NCBI GenBank assembly: GCA_945643635.1
Contig: CALZFC010000249.1
Coordinates: forward strand, 1,316,001 to 1,380,000
DNA length: 64,000 nt
Source: Allodiplogaster sudhausi
Lineage: Eukaryota; Nematoda; Chromadorea; Rhabditida; Diplogasteridae
Reading direction: 5' to 3'
Below, in pieces: positions 34,268-45,649 of this stretch. Made by a program: the position numbers and the translations under genes. The stretch's first letter is position 1. Every line of letters starts with the position of its first letter. A model generated the notes under the pieces. That model was not told the DNA's origin. It saw only the letters and a list, made by a program, of their open reading frames with translations, and did not search any database.

Positions 34268-34790
34268 TGTTTCGGCTGTAGCCGATCGGCCTTTATATCC
34301 GCCTGAGTCCTTATCTCAGATTGAGATCTATCCCATTCGATTTCTCTAGATTTCTCTTGAATGTTCTCTTGTTTCTATGTACATTATTTCATATGACTCT
34401 TACATTTTCTGGAATATTCATTTTGTTTCATTCTATAGTTTTGATGAGTCATACCTGTTCTAGAACATTCGATTAGATTATTATTAGCCCCGCGGGGGTG
34501 TATAACGCAATCTGTACTTTGCCCAGGGCGGGGCAGCGGGGGTATATAAGCGACCGGCTGCGCCAGAGAAGACAGGAGCCACAGAGCTAAGAAGCAAACT
34601 ATCATATCTACCTACAAGAAGCGAGCCTCTACTAATTACTCTTTCTTTATGATTGCTACCACCATATTTGATTGTTGATAAACTTGTCATAACCAAGATA
34701 GTTGTGTATCACACCACACATACTACACAGAGACGAAAATATGTACATACTGAAAAGAAAACGGTCTTGTTTGAGCTGCTAACCCAAACA
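34268..34790 (+). mobile_element. Solo LTR (523 bp) with GAGGG target duplication
   Basis: The element begins TGTTTCGG and ends CCCAAACA, with TGTT/AACA ends. It is flanked by GAGGG at 34263-34267 and 34791-34795. The same site after unit D is empty: GTATGAGGGTGAGCTA (39209-39224). A 5-bp duplication and TG...CA ends are typical of LTR retrotransposons. A TATATAAG box lies at 34543-34550. No internal region is present, so this is a recombined solo LTR. Confidence 0.9.
34407..34550 (+). promoter_or_regulatory. LTR promoter with two heat-shock elements and a TATA box
   Basis: TTCTGGAATATTC (34407-34419) and TTCTAGAACATTC (34458-34470) each contain three alternating TTC/GAA blocks with 2-bp spacing, the HSF1 recognition pattern. 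They lie about 70-135 bp upstream of TATATAAG (34543). The partial second LTR keeps both elements. Confidence 0.7.
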
Positions 34791-35189
34791 GAGGGTGAGC
34801 TATTTACATCTGTAATAGATGAGTAACAAGGCAGTTCAGAGAATGTTCATACTGCAAGCTGTGCACTACAGAGGAAAACATCGTAACAAAAAAACCATCA
34901 AAGGTTGGTCAGTGAATATCATCATGAATGTAACTCCAATTGCTATTGCACTTAAATGTTATGTAGTGTTCTCATAACATCATAAAACATTCTTTCTAAA
35001 TGGGAGTGACAAGTGCTATACGTTCTGCATTGATTCCCACAGAAAGTCACAATGCGTGAGTTGCTGTTCACAAAATCGCGGCCGGCCATGCCCGCCGTTT
35101 CAGAACCTCTGGAATTTTGGGGCCGGCTTATCGGGCCAATGTGCTGAAGGAGTGCACGAGGATCGCTTGTCTTCACCGCACATCGAACC

Positions 35190-35400
35190 AGCATGCGTGA
35201 GTTCCCGCGTTCTCTGCTGCATTCACTGCGCGTAATAGCTGTGGTAGCGTCGCTCTCAACGTCCTCGCCGCCGTCGCCATTCTATCACAATGCGTGAGTT
35301 GCCGTGCTCTCGGCCCTTCATTTTTACTACGCGTTGTGTACGCGGCCACGCGTTGCTCTCAAATCCTCGAAGACGTCGCCATTCTAAGGCACAGCAGACA
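35190..35400 (+). pseudogene. Chemoreceptor first-exon fragments
   Basis: ATGCGTGAGTTCCCGCGTTC at 35193 reads MREFPRSLLHSLRV like exon 1 of units A and B, then loses frame. A second partial start at 35291 (ATGCGTGAGTTGCCG) repeats the pattern and is interrupted by the LTR fragment at 35401. These are duplicated pieces without downstream exons. Confidence 0.7.
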
Positions 35401-35657
35401 TGTTTCGGCTGTAGCCGAACGGCCTTTATGTCCGACTGATTATTTGTCTCATGTCCGATTGAGATCTATCCCATTCGTTTTCTCTAGATTTTTCTGGAAG
35501 CTTCTGCTGTTCCTATCTATGTTATTTCATAAGACACACTCATTGTTCTGGAATATTCGTTGTGTTCCATTCTATAGTTTTGATGAGTCATACCTGTTCT
35601 AGAACATTCCATTAGACTATTATTAGCTCCGCCGGGGTGTACTGCACAATCTGTGCT
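35401..35657 (+). mobile_element. 5' fragment of a second LTR of the same family
   Basis: Starts TGTTTCGGCTGTAGCCGA and follows the solo LTR until about AATCTGTGCT, then diverges. Heat-shock elements are at 35492-35504 (TTCTGGAAGCTTC), 35546-35558 and 35597-35609. The 3' half with the TATA box is missing. Confidence 0.8.
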
Positions 35658-36721
35658 GAAGAACTAACCATAAGGCAGTTGAATCTCTCTCTCCTACTCT
35701 TATTTTAAATTACGCTATACCTCATAAATTCTTTCCTCTGCCATCGTCTCGCTGAACTTATATTCTCCCATCGATGGTACTTTTCCATAATATTTATAGA
35801 ATTTTTCCAATGATCGCTGTACGTAGTTCCATCGCCCATTCCATATCTTTCGAATTTTAACTAACGTTTTTTTTCTGAGACTAAGTCTGTCACTTTTCAC
35901 ATTCCTTAATACAATTCTTCTTTTTGTCTCTGCTTCTGCTCGCCCGGAATGTTTCAGCTGTCACGCTACTTGCTCTCAACGTTGACAATGACGGTCCTTT
36001 CAATTAGATTAAAATAGTAATCACGGAAGTTGTTCCAAATATGGGCCTCGCTGCTGCTTCGATGCTGACGTAGGAGTTTTATTCACCTGCTCAATCGCTG
36101 TCGCTGATTCTTTGATCGTGCAGCTACCGCAAATTTGTGTCTTTGTGTATTTGCAGTCAATTTAGATGTTGCAGCTGCTTAGAAACAGCGTATCGCCTGG
36201 TTTTTCAAGAAGTCCAAACTGTCGTATATATGAAGATATCTCACGTAAGAAGATTGTCATTGCTGCATTAGATGAACTATTCCGTTGACGAAAGTACGCC
36301 AACCTCTATCCCTACATATATGAACTGCAGACTTGGTCAATGATAAACCGCGTTCCACTCAGCTACATCTTGTGTTCCATATTCATAACTCGAACGATTC
36401 CGGCATTGGAATCCAACGGAACGATTACGAGAGAGATCTCTAACTGTAAGAGGCATAACTAAAGCATTCCCTAGTTGTTCAATCTTGAGACGTTAATATG
36501 TTGTTTCTTTTGTTGTCGCTAGGGTGCGTCAAACAATTTGTGCGCAGAGACAGGTGTATGTAGTTTTCCAATTTATCTATCTAAAGCATTATAAAGGTTG
36601 TCATTTGACTTCCGTATTTCGAGCCTAAGTTCGATAAGACATCAAGAAATTCGTTTCTTTGCAAACACGCGTCTGACAACAAATTGCACTTTTCTACACA
36701 TGTATTAAAGACCATAGCAGC
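35658..36721. other. Upstream module of unit D
   Basis: Aligns with the sequence upstream of E (41140-41935) and partly with that upstream of C (31000-31730). It contains the decayed TM7-like relic (36040-36140) and the motif TTCCGGCATTGGAATCCAAC (near 36399). No working gene is seen. Confidence 0.6.
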
Positions 36722-39045
36722 ATGCGTGCTTTCCCTCGTTCTCTGCTGCATTCGTTGTGAGTCCTCCACACCGCAATTTGCGTCGGCAGCGTAGCTCTCA
36801 ACATCCTTGCAGCTGTCGCCATTCTATGGCACAGCGACCGGAAGATTGGCACTTATCGATTTCTTCTCGCTGCCGTCGTGGTCCGTGAATGCTTTAACGC
36901 TGACAATCAGGCTGATCCTCCTTTTTTCTGATATCCACTTTTTGATCGACAGCTCATGCAAATTGCTAACGACATTACATTCGATGTCGTTGCCCGCTAT
37001 ACATTATTTACTCCTTTGTATTGCATTTACATAGACAGCCCCTTCAAGTTCCCGGAAATATGGCAACTATCTTTTATACGACTGGTTGGTTGGCTTCATA
37101 ACAGCAAAAGGGTGAAGTTTTCAGCGTTCAAAACTTCTCATGATCAAGTTATTCAGATTTTCTCATACTTTCTTGCTGTAAATTGCATGATAATTCTGGT
37201 ATATTGCTTCATTTATCGACACCAAGTAAGTTGTGTTACAGTAGGCTGTGATTTGCTTCTCAACTTTTGGTTATTTCTTACAAATAAAAGACTTCTACAA
37301 GAGTTGATGAAGTTTCTCGAAATTGTACTAAGTTTTACGAAAAGTGTTCCATATGTTAAATGTTTTTCCCGAAATCAAGACCATACTGAGAACGTATTTC
37401 ATCTTCATGTCTAGATTTATGCATTCATGTCAAAGTGATTCCTGGAGTGTAATCATCGGATAAATTAGTTTGAGTCATTAAGCATCTCCAATTGCCCGGT
37501 TCACGATGGCGTCTATCAAGACAGGCGCTAATCGGCGTACATTGCATTCCCCCTGCTTTAATGGCCTTCATTATCGTTCTTGGCGGAAACATCGTTCGAC
37601 CGTTGTCAGCTGAACGTAACATTGTGAGTAATGATTATGTCATACATTGCCTATTTTCTCAATTTGTGTCGCCGGGATACAATTTTTCCCTTGAGAGGGT
37701 GGGGGGGGGGGGCACTATAAGAGGGAATGGTACTATTTTTGAATGTGATTGACTAAAAGTGCGCGAACATCGTTTTATTCTTTCCTCATTATTAATATAT
37801 AAGTTTTGCATAGTTACGTGATCATATTTCGATGCATCGCAGGCATTTGAACATCTCTACGACTTTGAAATCAACCAGTTTCTCTGCTTGCATCATGGCC
37901 AGGGCTACATGCTAATGGGTGAGTTTTGGGAATGAAAAATAAATTGCATTGATGAGCTTTTTCTTGTTCGAAGTTGGACTAAATGTAAAAATTCAGTTCT
38001 ATACTATACCTACATTATTATCTGTAGCATCCGTAGAACATAGGGCAGCGAGGACACCTTTCTATTGCCTTTCACTCCACATTGCCAAATTAATTATGAA
38101 GAAACAATTATATATTCTTCTACATTTCAATGTAGGTGTCGTAGTCGGTGCTGGCTGCTTCTTGGCTGTACTTCTTATAGCAATGAGCCTTCACATGCTC
38201 CACATCATCACTTCTACATCCACTTTAGTGACTTCGTCGGAGGGACGGGTCGCCCTTCAAAAGCGACTCTTCTACAGTCTTCTCGCTACAGTCTGTGAAG
38301 TACTTCATACAAGGATGTATAAAACCAGGCCCGGGCCGGGCCCTATTTTCAAAATCTCGGCCCGGGCCCGCCAAATTGGAAACGGGCCGTGCCCGGGCCC
38401 GCCAAATTGGAAACGGGCCGTGCCCGGGCCCGCCAAATTGGCAACGGGCCGGGCTCGGCCCGCTTTGGACATCCCTGGCTTCATATTAGACCACTGATAA
38501 AGTATGGATAAATCTATTTATAAAAAAAAGAAATATCAAATTTTGTTTTGGAAATTTTGGCTTTTATTCCCATGATTATGGCAATTATTATGTGCCTAAC
38601 TTTCTCAGATACAGCGAAGGTTTCTGATGCTTTCAGCTATTAGTACCGACAATCTTTCTCGCCATTCCGATTATCAGTCTCATTGCAATGCTGTTATTAA
38701 ATATTCAGAATGAAGGTGCGTCTAAATCTATCAAATGGTATATTATTAGAAGCCTTTCCTATTTCAATTTATTTATTTATTATTATTGTTATTATATTAT
38801 TACTATTCCTATTATTATTACTATTTTGTACCGTTAATAAAGTATACTCTTCTTAGAACTTGCGGGCCTCCATGGTTGCATACGCGCTCCACTCACCGGC
38901 GCAATCGCTTACAATACTACTGACATCTTCCAGCTATCGAAAGTTTCTTGTCGCCATATTTCGATGTCACAAGATCAGATGCACACAAGAGAATAGCGTC
39001 AGCGTCTCAGCGTCGTTCGGGACAATGCCGAATAATATGCCCTAA
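36722..39045 (+). pseudogene. Chemoreceptor unit D (broken)
   Basis: Exons: 36722-36880, 36953-37111, 37157-37225, 37483-37623, 37843-37918, 38136-38290, 38637-38715 and 38857-39045. All splice sites match unit C. Codon 13 is TGA (36758-36760) where C has CGA (Arg). Exon 8 lost 2 bp (GCGGGCCTCC against GCGGGGGCCTCC in C), shifting the frame before TM7. Intron 6 carries a hAT-like MITE. With only two lesions this is a young pseudogene; re-initiation downstream of codon 13 would lack TM1 and still hit the frameshift. Confidence 0.85.
38310..38477. mobile_element. hAT-like MITE (168 bp) in intron 6 of unit D
   Basis: Ends CAAGGATGTATAAA and, inverted, CAGGGATGTCCAAA. Flanked by ACTTCATA (38302-38309) and GCTTCATA (38478-38485), an 8-bp target duplication with one change. 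Units C and E have the uninterrupted GCGCTTCATATTAG. The interior holds three direct copies of a roughly 30-bp unit containing CCGCCAAATTGG, within GGGCCC-rich sequence. Confidence 0.85.
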
Positions 39046-39730
39046 TGTTCATTTCGGTCATACAATATAAAACAGATGCCCTACATTTAATCTGCAAGTG
39101 ACTAAAGATTTAACAAGCACAGATTGTATATAACCACTATTATGATATAGCTCACTTTTACAATTCGCCCTAGGTAACCTATGTTACCAGAAGCTGCTTT
39201 CAATAGTTGTATGAGGGTGAGCTATGTATTTACATCCGTAATAGATGAGTAGCAAGGCATTTCAAAGTGAGAATGTTCTTACAGCAAGCTGTGCACTACA
39301 GAGGAAAACATCGTAACAAAAACCATCAAAGGTTATGATGAATGTAACCCCAATTGCTAATTTCGCTCCAAAAGTCGATTTTAAATAATGCACTTAAATG
39401 TTATGTAGTGTTCTCATAACATCATAAAACATTCTTTGGAAATGGGAGTGACAAGAGCTAAATGTTCTGCACTGATTCCCACATAATGTTGTTTTTTGTT
39501 CCAATATTGTTTGTTAGTCATTTATCATTTATCTTATGATGTTTTGAGTTATCTAACAACTAATAAAGCTCTAAACGTGGGTATGTAACAGTTTTCTTCT
39601 AGAACCTTCCATGCAAGTTTGAGGTATCCAAATTGTAAAAACCACTGCGCACGTTGCAACATTTCAACCACTACGAACGTGTTTACGACTTTTGCACCAG
39701 AGGCTGACTTCTGCCCTGCTTTTGAACAAG
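39046..39730. other. Downstream module of unit D
   Basis: Matches the downstream region of unit C without the LTR, and so supplies the LTR empty site at 39209-39224. No gene is seen. Confidence 0.7.
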
Positions 39731-40780
39731 CTAGAAGGTTCTAGAAGGGGCCGACTTTGGCCCAAGGGATAAGAATTTTCCAGATCATTCCGGAAGGGGC
39801 AAACGCCTACCACTGGCCCATGGAACATTCCAGAAAGTTCCAAAAGGGGCCGAGTTTGGCCCTGGAACGTGGAATTTTCCAGAACATTCCGGAAGGGGAC
39901 AACGTCTGCACCCGAGACTGGGAACATTCCAAAAGGTTCCAGAAAGGACCAATTTCTCCAGAACATTCCAGAACGGGCCCAAGTCTGCCCCTTGTTCTTG
40001 GAACATTCCAGAAGGTTCCAGAAGTGGCGGAGATTGGCCCGGACGTGGAATGTTCCAGAACAATCCGGAACGGGCCAACGTCTGCCCCCGATACTTTGAA
40101 CATTTCAGAAGGTTAAAGAAGGAGCCGAGTTCGGCCCGGACGTGGAATTTTCTAGAACATTCAGGAAGTGGCCAACTTCTGCCCCGATACTGAGAACATT
40201 CTAGAATTTTCCAGAAAGGAGCAAGTTCTCCAGAACATTCCGGAAGGGGGCAACGCGTGCCCCCGGTCCTTGGAACATTCCAAAAGGTTCCTGAAGGGGA
40301 CGAGTTTGGCCCCGGGACGTGGAATTTTCCAAAACATTCCGGATGGGGACAACTTCTGCCCCCGACTCTGGGGACGTTCCAGAAGATTCCAGAACGGACC
40401 AAGTTCTCCACAACATTCTGTAAGGGGCCAGTTCCTTGGAACATTCCAGAAGGTTCCAGAAGGGGCCGAGTTTAGCCCCGGTACTTGAAATTTTCCTGAA
40501 CTTACGGAAAAGGACAACTTCTGCTACCGATTCTGGGGACGTTCCAGAAATTTCCAGGAGGGGCCAAGTTCTGCTCCGGCATATGAAATTGTCTAAAACA
40601 CACCGACTTGGGCAAACGTCTATCTCCGAGACTTGGAAGAATCCAGAAGGTTCTGAAAAAGGACGAGTCTGCTCTGGGACGGGGAATTATCCCAATAATT
40701 TGGGAGGATCTCAGAGCAACATTTGGTGAGGAGCAACAGACGTTATTCCGTTCCTCCTGGAACTTTTCAGAAGGGAAAGG
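39731..40780. repeat. Heat-shock-element satellite
   Basis: Diverged tandem units, about 45-55 bp per half unit and 95-100 bp per full unit. Almost every half unit carries three to five alternating GAA/TTC blocks at 2-bp spacing, such as GAACATTCCAGAAGGTTCC (near 40000 and 40439) and GAATTTTCCAGAACATTCC (near 39872). GC-rich linkers (GGGGCCGAGTTTGGCCC) separate them. The long frames on both strands are products of the repeat, not genes. It lies between units D and E and has no counterpart after C. Confidence 0.9.
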
Positions 40781-40935
40781 CACTCCATAAGTGGTGAGTT
40801 TTGCCCCGGCCTTGGTATCTTTTCATAACCGAGTGTTTGACAAGTGGATTGTGGGTTGCTACCTGCATACTTATATTTTGCGCACTCCGGTATAGTAAGA
40901 CAAGGTAGATAGCAAGGCCGCGAAGCGGCCGATCA

Positions 40936-40979
40936 ACCAGCCGGTGAAGCGCGCGCGAAGCGCGCGCGAACCGGCTGGT
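40936..40979. repeat. GC-rich hairpin
   Basis: ACCAGCCGGT and ACCGGCTGGT flank GAAGCGCGCGCGAAGCGCGCGCGA. A 44-bp hairpin just after the satellite. Confidence 0.8.
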
Positions 40980-42150
40980 ATTGTAATATTGTTGTACATT
41001 TTAGAATGTTTTCATCTAATTTTGAAAAAATTAGCATAGGCGTTCTCGAATATGCAAAATTTCCTTTGGCTTCTCGCAGGCCGGAAGTGTTTCGGCTGAT
41101 GCCGAATTCTCCTATGCCACTGTCAAAGAAATACAATTCTTCTTTTTGTTTCTGCTTCTGCTCGCCCGGAATGTTTCGGCTGTCACGCTACTTGCTCTCA
41201 ACGTTGACAATGACGGTCCGTTGGATTAGATTAAAATAGTAGTCACGGAAGTTGTTCCAAATATAGGCGTCGCTGCTGCTTCGATGCTGTCGTAGGAGTT
41301 TTCTTCACCTGCTCAATCGCTGTCGCTGATAATTTATTGGTGCAGCAACTGCCAACTTGTGGCTTGCGTCTTTACAGTCAATTTAGATGTTGCAGCTGCT
41401 TAGAAACAGCGTATCGCCTGGTTTTTCAAGAAGTCCAAACTGTCGTATATATGAAGATATCTCACGTAAGAAGATTGTCATTGCTGCATTAGATGAACTA
41501 TTCCGTTGACGAAAGTACGCCAACCTCTATCCCTACATATATGAACCGCAGACTTGGTCAATGATAAACCGCGTTCCACTCAGCTACTTCTTGTGTTCCA
41601 TATTCATAACCCGAACGGTTCCGGCATTGGAATCCAACTTAACGATTACGAGAGAGATGTCTAATTGTAAGAGGCATCCCTAAAGCATTCCCTAGTAGTT
41701 CAATCTTGATGCGTTATTATGTTGTTTCTTTTGTTGTCGCAAGGGTGCGTCTAACAATTTGTGCGCAGAGACAGGTGTATGCAGTTTTCCAATTTATCTA
41801 TCTAAAGCATTATAAAGGTTGTCATTTGACTTCCGTATTTCGAGCCTAAGTTCGATAATACATCAAGAAATTCGTTGTCTTCTTTGCACGCACGCGTCTG
41901 ACAACTTGCAAAATGCACTTTTCTACACATGAATGAAAAAACTTCTTCAAGAGCTGATGAAGTTTCCCGAAATTGTTCTTAATATTACGAAAAGTGTTAC
42001 ATACATATGTTAAATTTTTTTCCCGAAATCAAGAGCATACTGAGTACGTATTTCATCTTCATGTCTAGACGAATTTTGACGATATTTATACATTCACGTC
42101 AAACTAATCCTGGCGTTTAATCATAGGATAAATTAGTTTGAGTCATTAAG
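40980..42150. other. Upstream module of unit E with a deletion junction
   Basis: 41089-41117 repeats the first bases of the LTR family (TGTTTCGGCTG). 41140-41928 matches the upstream module of D. At about 41928-41940 it jumps to sequence matching intron 3 of D (ACTTCTTCAAGAGCTGATG), so exons 1-3 are absent. Confidence 0.7.
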
Positions 42151-43198
42151 CATCTCCAATTGCCCGGTTCACGATGGCGTCTTTCAAGACGGGCGTTAAT
42201 CGGCGTACATTGCACTCCCCCTGCTTTAATGACCTTCACTATCGTTCTTGGCGGAAACATCGTTCAACCGTTGTCAGCTGAACGCTCTTTTAACAATGTG
42301 AGTAAAATTTACGGCATACATACCGTATTTTCTGTATCAGAGGGGGGGGGGGTTTCTATAAGAGGGAGGGGTACTATTTTTGAATGTGATTGACTAAAAG
42401 TCTGCGAACAACATTTTATTCTTTCTTCATGATTGTTATAAGCTTTTGTATAGTTTCGTGAGCACATTTCGATACCTCGCAGGAATTTGAACATCTCTAC
42501 GACTTTGAAGTCAACCAGTTTCTCTATGGGGAACATGGCCAGGGCTACTTGCTAATGGGTGAGTTTTGGTATGAAAAATAAATTGTATTGATGTGCTTTT
42601 TCTTCTTCGAAGTTGGAGTAAATGTAAATATTCAGTTCTATATTATACATTACTCAGGTTTCCGTGAGCTGAACATCTGTAGCATCCGTAGAAGATTGGG
42701 CACCTTTATATTGCCTTTTAGTCGATATTGCCAAATCAACTAAGTAAAAAGAATTATATATTCTCATACATTTCTAGGTATCATAGTCGGTGCTGCCTGC
42801 TTCTTGGGTGTACTTCTTATAGCAATGAGCCTTCACATGCTCCACATCATCACTTCTGCATCCACTTTAGTGACTGCGTCAGATGGACGAGTCGCCCTTC
42901 AAAAGCGACTCTTCTACAGTCTTCTCGCTACAGTCTGTTAAGCGCTTCATATTAGAACACTGATAAAGAAAAGGAAAAAAAAATTTTTGCCTATATTCCC
43001 ATGATTATGACAATTATTACATGCCTAATCACCTCAGATACAGCGAAGGTTTCTGATGCTTTCAGCTATTAGTTCCGGCAATCTTTCTCGCCATTCCAAT
43101 TATCAGTCTTATTGCAATGCTGATAGTAAATATTCAGAATGACGGTGCGTCTAAATCTATCAAATAGTATATTCTTGGAAGCCCTTCTATATTTCAAG

Positions 43199-43242
<44 letters not shown>

Positions 43243-43467
43243 TTTTCGTACCGTTAATACAGCATACTCTTCTTAGAACTTGCGATGGCCTCCATGGTTG
43301 TGTAGGCGCTCCACTCGCCGGCGCAATCGCTGACAATATTGCTAACATCTCCTAGCTATCGAAAGTTTCTTGTCGCCATATTTCGATGTCACAAGATCAG
43401 ATGCTCACAAGAGAGCAGCGTCAGCGTCTCAGCTTCGTTCGGGACAAGGCCGAATAATCTGCCCTAA
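42151..43467 (+). pseudogene. Chemoreceptor unit E (exons 4-8 only, broken)
   Basis: Exons: 42151-42297, 42483-42558, 42778-42932, 43066-43144 and 43277-43467, all with consensus splice sites and correct phases. Exons 1-3 were removed by the deletion near 41930. Exon 8 has TAG at 43303-43305 where C has TAC (Tyr) before HSPAQSL. LQKRLFYSLLAT and LLVPAIFLAIP remain intact. Confidence 0.85.
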
Positions 43468-44808
43468 CGATCATTTCTTGGCATCAATTTAATGGAAATA
43501 GCATAAGTTGCATCACTTTGGGGGGCATGCAATGACGGAATATAAAGTGACAAAGCCTACAAGTGAATAAAGACTCATACATTTAAAGATTCAAACAGCG
43601 CAGACTGTTTATAACTATTACTACCTAGGCTGGGGATTGTAATTATTTACATTCGTAGTACTACTGTACTACTTGCGAGTGTATAGATGACTTCAAGTAT
43701 GTCACTTATACATATTGATTAGCAAAAGATATAAATATATAGATTCTAATATTCAGACAATCGCATTCCTGTCCTCGCACTCGTCAATGACGCAGAGTGG
43801 ATTGTTGGTCACGATCGAATCATCTGACATGAGCTTACAATTAGCTTTGAAAAGACCATTTCTCATCATTTTCCCGCGCTTTTTTCCCTTTTCAAACTTT
43901 AATTTTTCACATGAAAAAGATGTTTCCACAATTCTCCCGGAATAAGTACTCTTTGGCTACCAGTGACACATTCGTTTTTTTCCTCGATCTGATGAGAATA
44001 CCTTAGAGAGAAAAATTATAAAATAGTCCTTCATTTTGGTCTCGCTTTCTCCAGCAATCTCTATTTTAAAATATGATTACGAAAAAAATATCTTTAAAAA
44101 AATCTCTGCGAAAAAAAAATCGTCTACGTAAGATAACCTCTTGGTGATGTGGAATCGAACGATCGCTGTGGGTAGAGACGGCGTCTGCTGACTATTCGGA
44201 AGGCTGTGAGAGAAAAGAGGAGGAGAAATAGAATTATGAGCTCTTAGAATAAAACAATTTAATTTTTTACTGAGTCATTTATCTAATATAAATGCATTTG
44301 TCAATTATAGCCTTTTTTTCTGCTTTTATTCTTCTGGAATAGTGAAAATGGCAAAGAAATTCGCTTACATCGTTCGAGGGAAGCAGCCCGATTTCGTTCC
44401 GTAAAGTACGTCGCATTTCCGCGTACAAGATCATCTGAAATGGCATGGATCATGAATTCATATTTAAGGATAACAGAAAAATCGGCGGACAGTTCTAACT
44501 TAATAAATGCATAATTCGCAGTCATAGATAAGCAAATAATGCTAATTAAAAATGAATATATTTTTGGCGACCATTGATGATTAGAAAAATAGGCAACTTG
44601 ACGATCTGGCAATTGGTTATGAAATAAATGCAAGATCAAATTACCAATGCAACAATTGATTGGCACTAAGAGCTAGAGAACAGCATCTGATTCAGATAAA
44701 TTTAAAGGATAAATGTATGTATGTTTCCATACATAAATGCAATATAATGCCTAATATTACAAAATAACTTTATCCAGTTAATAGTAATATATATAAACAT
44801 CAATATAG
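43468..44808. other. Intergenic, no gene supported
   Basis: AT-rich. The frames at 43715-43945 (+) and 44301-44666 (-) lack splice or paralogue support. A GTTCGATTCC box on the minus strand near 44150 is tRNA B-box-like, but no tRNA fold was made out. Confidence 0.4.
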
Positions 44809-45379
44809 CTATCTAGCACGTCTAAAGGTGGATGGAGCAGAGGCTGAGTTCAGCTGTTGCTGCTGTTGCAGCTGTTCGGCTTCGTCAATCATTGCCTGCT
44901 TCTCTAGCGCAGAAGATCCACTGCGCCGACGGCAACATTCGTGCAGGTAGAGCACTTGAAAAATAAGTCAATATTTTTGTCCTTCGGCTTATTTTTTTTC
45001 TTTTTTTCCTTTGTAAAAGAGTAAAAAATATTACACGTTCAAATTGCCGCGCAATTCTTCTAATCTCTCTTTTCATTCATTTTCTCGCGCTCTTTCTTTT
45101 TTGAAAGTCGCTGTGAAATGAGTAAAAAGGTAATTAATTAATTTTTTTTTGTCGGTGGCCATACGAGAAATGACGAGAACGGCAACATTGAGACTTTTGA
45201 AAGAGCTTATTAATGATAAATTAAATTTTACAGTATAAAATAAATCTCGAAAAAATAAGATAAAATAAATATTACAAAATCTTTTATTTAAAGTTTTAGC
45301 TTTTTTCACCCAGTAAGACGGCAATGACTGCAGACAAGAGGCCAATCACGGGGCCGACGAGCCATTCGGGCAGCAGCGA
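44809..45379 (-). CDS. C-terminal two exons of a single-pass membrane protein
   Basis: Exon 45310-45379 reads SLLPEWLVGPVIGLLSAVIA followed by VLLG, a hydrophobic helix. It joins in phase to 44809-44954, which reads VLYLHECCRRRSGSSALEKQ, then a Gln-rich tail and FRRAR with TAG. The layout (helix, Cys-Cys, basic cluster, short tail) recalls the ET-like membrane proteins at the left end, including the CACTTTAG acceptor, but no ectodomain exon was found upstream. Partial gene of unknown function. Confidence 0.6.
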
Positions 45380-45649
45380 CTAAAGTGAAGAGTAGTGCAA
45401 GAGATAAAGATGCGAATGTGTCATGTCAGTGTATTTGTAGAATAGCAATTTACCTGTAAAAATAGCATTTGAGAAGTTTCTTCAATAACTATTTTAACTG
45501 CTAATTGTTTAAAATAAAATAAATTGTGAACAAATCGTTATAGGTTTTTGCAACTTTTTCCGATTGATATTGAGCGTTGTAGCCAATAAATTGTTAGAAA
45601 TGCGAGAAAAAAAATTATTTATAACTAGCATGATGATTGATTGTGAGAT

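Noticed and set aside
39757..40517. Long open frames on both strands (up to 219 codons) in the satellite
   Set aside because: They are by-products of a tandem repeat whose units lack in-frame stops; all six frames are repetitive and none has splice or start context.
44130..44200. tRNA on the minus strand (GTTCGATTCC)
   Set aside because: Only a B-box-like motif is present; no cloverleaf with acceptor and anticodon stems could be drawn.
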